Shown piece by piece: positions 52,982 to 60,700 of a DNA stretch of 64,000 nucleotides. The translations under genes and the position numbers were made by a program. Below the pieces are notes generated by a model. The model did no database searches, was not told the DNA's origin, and saw only the letters and a program-made list of their open reading frames with translations. Source of the DNA: Planctomycetaceae bacterium. GTDB lineage: Bacteria > Planctomycetota > Phycisphaerae > Sedimentisphaerales > UBA12454. The first letter of the stretch is position 1. Each line of letters starts with the position of its first letter. Location of the stretch: positions 1-64,000 of the forward strand of contig JAJFVK010000021.1 of the NCBI GenBank assembly GCA_021371795.1. The letters run 5' to 3'.

Positions 52982-53323
52982 ATGAAACTAATAGTTGCAT
53001 ACATACAACCACATAAACTTAACGATGTAAAACAATCGTTGTACAAAGCCGAAGTTTACAAAATGAGCGTAACAAACTCATTGGGCTGCGGACAGCAAAA
53101 AGGTTATCACGAATCGTATCGAGGCGTAGATGTCGAAGTGAATCTTCTGAAAAAAATCCGTCTCGAAGTCGCAGTCAACGAAGGGTTCGTTGAAAAAACC
53201 ATCAAAGCCATTATCGATGGCGCCAGGACAGGGCAAATCGGCGACGGCAAAATATTTGTTCTCGAACTGCCGGAGTGCATTAGAATCCGCACAGGCGAAC
53301 GAGGAGGTGAAGCTATTGGCTGA
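52982..53323 (+). CDS. glnK: P-II signal transduction protein 1 (GlnK-like), without Tyr51
   Basis: A 113-residue trimeric sensor of 2-oxoglutarate and ATP/ADP that blocks the partner Amt channel. Conserved elements: T-loop base GQQKG with Gln39, YRG at 46-48, and the C-terminal [14 protein letters not shown] and RIRTGE. Residue 51, the tyrosine uridylylated by GlnD in enterobacteria, is valine here (YRGVDVEV), and residue 49 is also valine, so the cyanobacterial phosphoserine is absent. Control is therefore probably by ligand binding only. Last gene of the porin-amtB1-glnK1 operon. Confidence 0.95.
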   Translation: MKLIVAYIQPHKLNDVKQSLYKAEVYKMSVTNSLGCGQQKGYHESYRGVDVEVNLLKKIRLEVAVNEGFVEKTIKAIIDGARTGQIGDGKIFVLELPECIRIRTGERGGEAIG

Positions 53324-53385
53324 TATTCTAACATTAAACAGTCGTCCATAGAAACAGGCACCACTTCCAACAGTGCCAAAGATTT

Positions 53386-53417
53386 AGGGGCTTTGTGTAA
53401 GGGCAAAGTCCCTATTT
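53386..53417 (+). terminator. Terminator of the porin-amtB1-glnK1 operon
   Basis: AGGGGCTTTG (53386-53395) pairs with CAAAGTCCCT (53404-53413) over 10 bp with one G-T pair. The tail ATTTCTG is only moderately T-rich. A smaller hairpin, GGCAC/GTGCC, precedes it at 53357-53377. Confidence 0.65.
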
Positions 53418-53433
53418 CTGTATATTTAAAAAC

Positions 53434-53475
53434 TACAAAATTGTCCGTACAGTGAATATAATCTACAAAATTGTA
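53434..53475 (+). promoter_or_regulatory. Paired upstream activator sites for amtB2-glnK2
   Basis: TACAAAATTGTC (53434-53445) and TACAAAATTGTA (53464-53475) are exactly 30 bp apart, with centres about 142 and 112 bp before the predicted sigma-54 start. The promoter-proximal copy is identical to the one over the activator gene's start site. Confidence 0.68.
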
Positions 53476-53555
53476 TTAAATAAGTTTTTAATATATTTTT
53501 AACCACCAACGCACAAATACTTAGACGGCAGACACTTACGATAAACGATATTCAC

Positions 53556-53571
53556 TGGCACACTTCTTGCA
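53556..53571 (+). promoter_or_regulatory. Sigma-54 promoter (-24/-12) of amtB2-glnK2
   Basis: TGGCACACTTCTTGCA matches the TGGCAC-N5-TTGCW consensus completely, GG and GC 12 bp apart. Predicted start near 53582, about 46 nt before the ATG at 53628. Confidence 0.88.
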
Positions 53572-53627
53572 TTAATACAAATAAGTTAATTATGTATTTT
53601 TGTTTATAGAAAGGAAGTGGTGCTATA

Positions 53628-54944
53628 ATGGTCAGCGCTCGTACATTGTTAATTTGTGGAGTATTGTTGCTCATCTCATCGTCAGCAAGTTTTGCCGGCG
53701 ACTCCCCCGCTCCGTCAATCGACACAGGCGACACGGCATGGATGCTCATGGCGACAGCATTGGTTATGCTAATGACGCCGGGGCTTGCATTTTTCTACGG
53801 CGGCCTGGTTCGCAGAAAAAATTATTTGAGTATCCTGATGCAGTGTTTTATCGCACTGGCATTGATAAGCATTCAATGGGTGCTGTTCGGCTACAGTTTA
53901 TCGTTCGCACCGGGAGCAAGCTGGATTGGCGGCCTGCAATGGTTCTGCCTTAAAGGCGTAGGACTTGAACCATATCCCGACTACGCGGCAACAATTCCAC
54001 ATCAATTATTTATGATGTTCCAGGCAATGTTCGCAATTATCACTCCCGCCCTTATAATTGGAGCGTTCGCGGAAAGAATGAAATTTTCAGCGTTTCTGCT
54101 TTTCACTCTGCTTTGGGCAACATTCATATATGACCCTGTCGCACACTGGGTATGGGGCGTCGGCGGATGGCTTAGAAATCTGGGCGCACTGGATTTTGCA
54201 GGCGGTACCGTTGTTCACATCAACGCTGGTATCGCGGCATTGGTTAGCGCAATTGTTATCGGCAAAAGAACCAGCTATATAAAATATTCAGTAGCTCCGC
54301 ACAATCTTCCGTTCAGTGTACTGGGCGCAGCATTGCTGTGGTTCGGCTGGTTCGGCTTCAACGCAGGAAGCGCACTTGGCGCAAACGGCATTGCAGTCAA
54401 CGCGTTTGTCGTAACCAACACCGCAGCGGCAGCGGCGGCATTAAGCTGGGCTTTCCTTGACTGGATATTCAATGGCAAACCGACAATGCTCGGTACAATT
54501 TCAGGTGCGGTCGCAGGTCTTGTCGCCATCACACCGGCGGCAGGCTACGTCGGCGTTGGCTCTGCGATAATAATCGGCCTGCTTGTCAGTGTGTTCTGCT
54601 TTATCGCGGTAAGCTTTATCAAACACAAATTAGGATACGATGATTCACTTGACGCCTTCGGCGTGCACGGTATAGGCGGTATTTGGGGATCGCTGGCGAC
54701 AGGATTATTCGCGTCAAAAGCTGTTAACCCCGCAGGCGCAGACGGCCTTTTTTTCGGCAACCCGCATTTGCTGTTGGTTCAGTTCGGCGCAACAGCAGTA
54801 ACGATAGTTTACGCTTTTGTCGGAACTTTAATTATCTACAAAATAATCGACGCATTGATCGGCGTACGAGTCGCGGATGAAGACGAGGCAATCGGCCTCG
54901 ACCTTACCCAACACAACGAACGTGCGTACACAATGCTTGAGTAA
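53628..54944 (+). CDS. amtB: Ammonium transporter 2 (Amt family)
   Basis: A 438-residue ammonium channel with signal peptide (LLICGVLLLISSSASFA). Closer to the classical AmtB than the first copy: GDTAWMLMATALVMLMTPGLAFFYGGLVRRKN at the first helix is the family entry motif, and the pore histidines lie in DFAGGTVVHINAG and DAFGVHGIGGIWG. The signature is [22 protein letters not shown] lies 12 nt before the ATG, a little far. Followed by its own P-II gene after 28 bp. Confidence 0.95.
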   Translation: MVSARTLLICGVLLLISSSASFAGDSPAPSIDTGDTAWMLMATALVMLMTPGLAFFYGGLVRRKNYLSILMQCFIALALISIQWVLFGYSLSFAPGASWIGGLQWFCLKGVGLEPYPDYAATIPHQLFMMFQAMFAIITPALIIGAFAERMKFSAFLLFTLLWATFIYDPVAHWVWGVGGWLRNLGALDFAGGTVVHINAGIAALVSAIVIGKRTSYIKYSVAPHNLPFSVLGAALLWFGWFGFNAGSALGANGIAVNAFVVTNTAAAAAALSWAFLDWIFNGKPTMLGTISGAVAGLVAITPAAGYVGVGSAIIIGLLVSVFCFIAVSFIKHKLGYDDSLDAFGVHGIGGIWGSLATGLFASKAVNPAGADGLFFGNPHLLLVQFGATAVTIVYAFVGTLIIYKIIDALIGVRVADEDEAIGLDLTQHNERAYTMLE

Positions 54945-54972
54945 TATCAAATAACTGAAAGGATAAAATACA

Positions 54973-55314
54973 ATGAAACTTGTAATTGCTGTAATTCAGC
55001 CGCATAGACTCGAAGAAGTAAAAGAAGAACTTTACAAAGAAGAAATAAACCTGATGACTGTAAGCGAAGTGCTCGGCCACGGCAGACAAAAAGGCGTTAC
55101 CGAAGTTTATCGCGGAATGAAAGAAACAGGAAATCTGTTACGAAAAATCCGACTCGAAATAGCGGTAAATGATAATTTCGTAGAGCGTGCAATCTCTGCA
55201 ATCGCCAGAGGCGCAAAAACAGGCAAAACCGGTGACGGCAAAATCTTTGTCGTTGAATTGCCCGAATGCGTCAGGATTCGTACCGGCGAAAGAGGCAGCG
55301 AAGCTATCGGTTAA
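54973..55314 (+). CDS. glnK: P-II signal transduction protein 2 (GlnK-like), without Tyr51
   Basis: A 113-residue P-II protein closely related to the first copy. Gln39 (GHGRQKG), YRG at 46-48, TGKTGDGKIFVVEL and [13 protein letters not shown] are present. Residue 51 is glutamate (YRGMKETGN), so the GlnD target tyrosine is absent here too. The differing T-loops of the two copies (VDVEV versus MKETG) suggest each recognises its own Amt partner. Confidence 0.95.
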   Translation: MKLVIAVIQPHRLEEVKEELYKEEINLMTVSEVLGHGRQKGVTEVYRGMKETGNLLRKIRLEIAVNDNFVERAISAIARGAKTGKTGDGKIFVVELPECVRIRTGERGSEAIG

Positions 55315-55363
55315 TTCCACCTGCCGACATACTTGTCGAATATCGAGACAAATATGTAAAAAA

Positions 55364-55405
55364 TACAAAAATGTAGTTTTATTAAGAAAAAACTACATAA
55401 ACGTA
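55364..55405 (+). promoter_or_regulatory. Paired upstream activator sites for glnN
   Basis: TACAAAAATGTA (55364-55375) and TACATAAACGTA (55394-55405) are exactly 30 bp apart, with centres about 150 and 120 bp before the predicted sigma-54 start; the distance is about 8 bp longer than at the other two operons. Confidence 0.63.
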
Positions 55406-55450
55406 AACATTCAACTTTTCTGTTGAAATTAAATTGTGATGTAATATCTT

Positions 55451-55509
55451 TACCAGTAATGCCATACGGAATTTTTTATCCGTCCGGTAATACTGGTATA
55501 GAAATTGCA
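55451..55509 (+). promoter_or_regulatory. Sigma-54 promoter of glnN, overlapped by an inverted repeat
   Basis: TGGTATAGAAATTGCA (55494-55509) keeps GG and GC 12 bp apart and matches the -12 half fully; the -24 half is TGGTAT instead of TGGCAC. The right arm of a perfect 8-bp inverted repeat, TACCAGTA (55451-55458) with TACTGGTA (55491-55498), overlaps the -24 element; inside it ACGGA and TCCGT can also pair. Predicted start near 55520. Confidence 0.7.
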
Positions 55510-55558
55510 TAAAATATTAGGTGTTTGAAGGTGTTTAAAACTTTTTAGGAGTATGAAA

Positions 55559-57667
55559 ATGACTGAAAACTGTGAATCGGTTACGGCCGTATTCGGTAAG
55601 AATGTGTTCAACGACGTTGTTATGAAAGAACGTCTGCCAAAGGTAGTATATAAAGAGTTCAAGAAGACAATCGCCGAGGGCAGATTCCTCGATATGGCAC
55701 TGGCCAACATAGTCGCCAATACGATGAAGGATTGGGCAATCGAAAAAGGCGCAACGCACTTCTGCCACTGGTTCCAGCCGATGACAGGTTTGACTGCTGA
55801 AAAGCACGATTCATTTATCTCGCCGACTCCTGAAGGCACAACCATTATGGAGTTCAGCGGCAAGGAACTCATTCAGGGCGAACCTGACGCTTCGAGTTTT
55901 CCGTCCGGCGGATTGAGAGCTACATTCGAAGCTCGCGGTTATACAGCATGGGACTGCACAAGCCCGGTATTCATTAAAGAAACCGGCAAAAATATCACGC
56001 TGTTTATTCCGTGCGCATTCTGCTCATATCACGCAGAAGCACTCGACAAGAAAACTCCCCTGTTGCGTTCAATGGACGCACTGAACAAACAGGCTCTTAG
56101 GGTTTTGAAGGTATTGGGCAATACAACAACGAAAATCGTCAACGCTACATTAGGTCCGGAACAGGAATACTTCCTGATTGACAAGAAGTACTATGAAAAA
56201 CGGCTCGACCTTATGCTGACCGGCAGAACACTCTTCGGCGCAGCGACTCCTCGCGGTCAGGAAATGAGCGATCACTATTTCGGCTCACTGCACGAAAGAA
56301 TCGCGTCTTATATGCACGATTTAAATTTCGAGCTTTGGAAACTCGGCGTTTCAGCCAAGACACAGCACAACGAAGTATCGCCTGCACAGTATGAGCTTGC
56401 TCCGGTATTCAGCACCGTGAACGTCGCGACGGACCACAATCAGCTCGTGATGGAAACGATGCAGAAAATCGCATTAAGACACAATTTCGTCTGCCTGCTT
56501 TATGAAAAACCATTCAGAGGCGTTAACGGCTCCGGCAAACACAATAACTGGAGTATGTCAACTGACGACGGTCTGAACCTGCTCGAACCGGGCAGCACAC
56601 CGCACGATAATATGATATTCCTTGTTATGCTTTGTGCGGTTATCAAAGCGGTTGATAAATATGCCAAGCTGCTCCGCGCAAGCGTCGCTTCGCCGGGCAA
56701 CGACCACAGACTCGGAGCTCACGAAGCACCGCCCGCAATCGTGTCGATATTCCTCGGCGACCAGTTGACAGACATTGTTGAACAGCTCGCAATCGGCAGC
56801 GCAAAGGCTTCAAAGGCCGGTGGTCAGTTGAAACTCGGCGTATCTTCTCTGCCGCAGCTTCCGAAAGACAGCACCGACAGAAACAGAACTTCGCCGTTCG
56901 CTTTCACAGGCAACAAGTTCGAGTTCCGTATGGTTGGTTCAAGCCAGTCAACAGCAGGCCCGATGTTCGTATTGAACACCATCGTGGCACAATCTCTGAT
57001 GGAAATCGCGGATGAACTCGAAAAGAGCAGCAATGTAAAAGCTACCGCACAGAAGATTCTGACGAAAATCGCAAAGGAAAACAGCAGAGTCATCTTCAAC
57101 GGCGACAACTACACTGAAGCATGGGCAAAGGAAGCTGAAAAACGCGGCCTGCCGAATATTAAATCGTCTGTTGACGCGACAAAAATTATTGCTGACGAAG
57201 AAAACATTAAATTGTTTACAACGCACAAAGTGCTGTCAAAGCCTGAACTGAAGGCAAGAACTGAAATTCTGCTCGACGCATACAGCACGACAATTATTAT
57301 CGAAGGCAAGACGGCTTTGAACATGGCACAGCGTCAGATTTTGCCGACAGCAATTGAATATGCTTCAAAACTGGCAAAAGCTATCGATCGTATCAGTAAT
57401 GCCGGCAGCAATCCTGACACCGAGAAAACTATTCTCGACAAGACCTGCAAACTCATTACAGACCTTAATAACAGCATGGAAGAACTGAAAAATGCAATTT
57501 CCAAGGCAAATGACATTGACAGTACCGCCAAAAAAGCGGAAACTTGCAGAGATACTATAGTAGTCGGTATGAATGCGGTCAGAAAAGCCTCTGACGAACT
57601 GGAGTTAATCGTTGACGCGAAAATGTGGCCCCTTCCCACTTACGCGGAAATGCTTTTCGGCAAATAA
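55559..57667 (+). CDS. glnN: Glutamine synthetase type III
   Basis: A 702-residue GSIII enzyme (GSI is about 470 residues), forming glutamine from glutamate, ammonium and ATP. The ATG at 55559 is chosen over 55553 because AGGAG at 55547-55551 is then 7 nt away. Landmarks: HFCHWFQPMTGLTAEKHDSF, ATLGPEQEYFLID, KTQHNEVSPAQYELAPVF, GSGKHNNWSMST and the C-terminal half specific to type III, ending WPLPTYAEMLFGK. It assimilates the ammonium brought in by the two Amt channels and feeds GltBD downstream. Confidence 0.96.
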   Translation: MTENCESVTAVFGKNVFNDVVMKERLPKVVYKEFKKTIAEGRFLDMALANIVANTMKDWAIEKGATHFCHWFQPMTGLTAEKHDSFISPTPEGTTIMEFSGKELIQGEPDASSFPSGGLRATFEARGYTAWDCTSPVFIKETGKNITLFIPCAFCSYHAEALDKKTPLLRSMDALNKQALRVLKVLGNTTTKIVNATLGPEQEYFLIDKKYYEKRLDLMLTGRTLFGAATPRGQEMSDHYFGSLHERIASYMHDLNFELWKLGVSAKTQHNEVSPAQYELAPVFSTVNVATDHNQLVMETMQKIALRHNFVCLLYEKPFRGVNGSGKHNNWSMSTDDGLNLLEPGSTPHDNMIFLVMLCAVIKAVDKYAKLLRASVASPGNDHRLGAHEAPPAIVSIFLGDQLTDIVEQLAIGSAKASKAGGQLKLGVSSLPQLPKDSTDRNRTSPFAFTGNKFEFRMVGSSQSTAGPMFVLNTIVAQSLMEIADELEKSSNVKATAQKILTKIAKENSRVIFNGDNYTEAWAKEAEKRGLPNIKSSVDATKIIADEENIKLFTTHKVLSKPELKARTEILLDAYSTTIIIEGKTALNMAQRQILPTAIEYASKLAKAIDRISNAGSNPDTEKTILDKTCKLITDLNNSMEELKNAISKANDIDSTAKKAETCRDTIVVGMNAVRKASDELELIVDAKMWPLPTYAEMLFGK

Positions 57668-57702
57668 AAAGTTTAAAACTATTATACAATTTATTGTTGA
57701 AT

Positions 57703-57734
57703 GAATGGCCGATTTTTGGGAAAATCGGCCATTC
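57703..57734 (+). terminator. Long perfect hairpin between glnN and gltB
   Basis: GAATGGCCGATTTT (57703-57716) pairs with AAAATCGGCCATTC (57721-57734), 14 bp, loop TGGG. There is no T run after it, so it may be a Rho-independent terminator of poor quality, an RNA stability element for the glnN message, or an attenuator before gltB (ATG 27 bp later). Confidence 0.6.
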
Positions 57735-57760
57735 TATGAATACCTGTTTCTAAGGACAAA

Positions 57761-60700
57761 ATGGCAAACGTACAGAAAGATTTTGGCTTATACGAAGTAA
57801 AAACCGAACACGATGCCTGCGGTATCGGCGCTGTCGTTAATATATCAGGCAAAGCCGACCATTCCATCGTTAAATATGGCAAAGAAATTCTCATTAACCT
57901 CCATCACCGCGGTGCGGCCGGCGCAGACGAAACCACCGGCGACGGAGCGGGCATTTTGATGCAGATTCCGCACGAGTTTTTTTTTGCACAAACGAAAAAT
58001 AAAATAAATCTGCCTTCAGCGGGTAATTACGCCGTCGCGATGGTCTTCTCACCAAAAGACGAATCACTCCGCGAAAAATGTCTGGCAATGCTCAAACAAG
58101 CCGTTGAGTTTCACTCAATGAAAATCATCGGACAAAGAATCGTGCCGGTAAAACCGGATTGTCTGGGCAAAATCGCGCTCGAAGCCGAGCCGCACATCAG
58201 TCAGATTTTTATCGACGCCTGCGGATTCAAAGACGCAGAGCTTGAGAAAAAACTATTCCTCGCCCGCAAACGCACAGAAAAACAGGTACGCGAAACATTC
58301 GGCGAAGCGGCAAGTGATTTCTACATCTGCTCGATGAGTTCACGAACAATCTGCTATAAAGGTATGTTTATGGCATGGCAGCTTGCGGCGTATTATCCCG
58401 ACCTTTCGGATGAGACGATGAAAAGCGCGTTGGCAATCGTGCATCAGCGTTACAGTACGAACACATTTCCGAACTGGCGTTTAGCACAGCCGTTCCGCTG
58501 CATCGCACACAACGGCGAAATCAACACATTAAGCGGCAACAAAAACAGTATGTCCGCACGTGAATATAAAATGTCATCGTCTGCGTTTGGCGAATATATG
58601 AGCGACTGCTTCCCTGTTCTGGCCCCCGATGGCAGCGACTCGGCGTGTTTCGATAATTCGCTGGAACTTTTAGTTCAGGCCGGGCGTACCATGCCGCACG
58701 CGATGATGATGATGATTCCCGAAGCCTTTGGCGTAAAATACCACATGAGCACGGATAAACGCGCGTTCTATGAATATCACGCCTCGTTTATGGAACCTTG
58801 GGACGGCCCTGCCGCGATGGTCTTCACCGACGGCCAAATCATCGGCGGAACACTCGACCGCAACGGCCTGCGTCCATGCCGATATGTAGTAACAACCGAC
58901 GGCCTTGCAATTCTGGCAAGCGAGGCCGGTGTAGTGGAATTTCCACCGGAAAGAATCCAGAAGAAAGGCCGGCTTCAGCCCGGTCACATGTTCCTCGTCG
59001 ATACCGTCGAAGGCCGCATAGTTACCGACAACGAAATCAAAAGCAAAATCTCGCGGCAAAAACCGTATCGCCGCTGGCTCGAAGAAAACCGCATTGAGCT
59101 TCGCGGATTATTCGACAGCCCGAAACTTGCGACAATCGACCGCGAAACCATATATCAGCGTCTGCGAATGTTCGGCTTCAATCGTGAAGAACTCCGAATG
59201 GTTCTAAAACCAATGGGTCTTAACGGTCAGGAGCCGGTCGGCTCGATGGGCAACGACGCCGCCCTTGCGGTCTTGAGCAATCAATCGAAATTATTGTTCA
59301 ATTATTTTAAACAGTTATTCGCACAGGTTACCAACCCGCCGATTGACCCGCTGCGTGAAGGTCTTGTAATGAGTCTTATGGGATTCACAGGCAAAAAATC
59401 TAATCTGCTCGACGAATCGCCTCTGCATTGCAGACAGTTAAAACTTCCGCATCCTGTTCTGACAAACGAAGATATTTTGCGTTTGCGTTCGGTCAATCGC
59501 AAGGATTTTAAAGTTGTAACTATCGCCGCGTTATTCGATGCGCAGACTGATAACTCCGGCGCAAGCCTGCGGGCGGGAATTGATAAGCTCGTCGAAGATG
59601 CAAAGGCCGCTGTCAAAGACGGAGCGTCGCTGCTGATTATCAGCGACCACAACGCCTCGCAGAGCAAAGCGGCGATTCCTTCACTGCTGGCGACTGCCGC
59701 AGTTCACAACGGACTGCTTAAAGCGGGTCTGCGAGCCGATTCAGGCATTATCGTTGAAAGTGGAGAGCCGCGTGAAGTTATGCACTTCTGCCTGCTTTGC
59801 GGTTATGGCGCCAACGGCGTTAATCCGTATCTTGCATTCGAGGGACTTAATGAATTGCAAAGAATGGGTGAACTGCCGCCGACGATGGAGCCGGTGCAAA
59901 TCGCCGATAATTTTATCGCTGCGATTAAAAAAGGCATTCTCAAAACGATGAGCAAGATGGGCATCTCGACCCTGCGAAGCTATCACACCGCCGGACTGTT
60001 CGAGGCCATCGGTTTGAATAAACAATTTGTAAATGAATTTTTCACGAACACAAGCTCGCGTATTCAGGGCATCGGTCTTGACGAACTGGCAAAAGAAACT
60101 CTCATTCGTCATAACGACGCTTTCACTCCTCGCCAAGGCGGACAGCTTGAGCTTGAATACGGCGGCGATTATCATTACAGAATTAAAGGCGAAGCTCACC
60201 TGTGGAATCCTGTTACGATTTCGTGTTTGCAGCACGCTGTAAGAAATAAAGACGCCAAAGCGTATGATGAATTTTCAAAAGCAGTAAATAATCAGGATTC
60301 AAAACTCTGTACGCTGCGAAGTCTTTTCGAATTCCAAAACGGAAATCCAATTTCAATTGACCAGGTCGAACCAGCAGCAGAAATTGTCAAACGCTTTTGC
60401 ACCGGCGCGATGAGCCACGGCTCGATAAGCAAAGAAGCGCATGAGTGCATGGCCGCGGCAATGAACAAAATCGGCGGCATGAGCAACACCGGAGAAGGCG
60501 GCGAAGACGAGCAGCGATATATCGAAAAGCCGGGGCAGGTATCGCTGAACTGCCAGATTAAACAGGTAGCAAGCGGACGATTCGGCGTAACGATTAATTA
60601 TCTTTCGCACGCGACCGAATTGCAGATTAAAATGGCACAGGGTGCAAAACCCGGCGAAGGCGGTCAGCTCCCCGGCCATAAAGTTACCGAAGAAATCGCA

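Noticed and set aside
57668-57760. Sigma-54 promoter or enhancer before gltB
   Set aside because: ACAATTTATTGT near 57685 is an inverted repeat but not a TACA-N4-TGTA match, and no GG-N10-GC promoter element follows.
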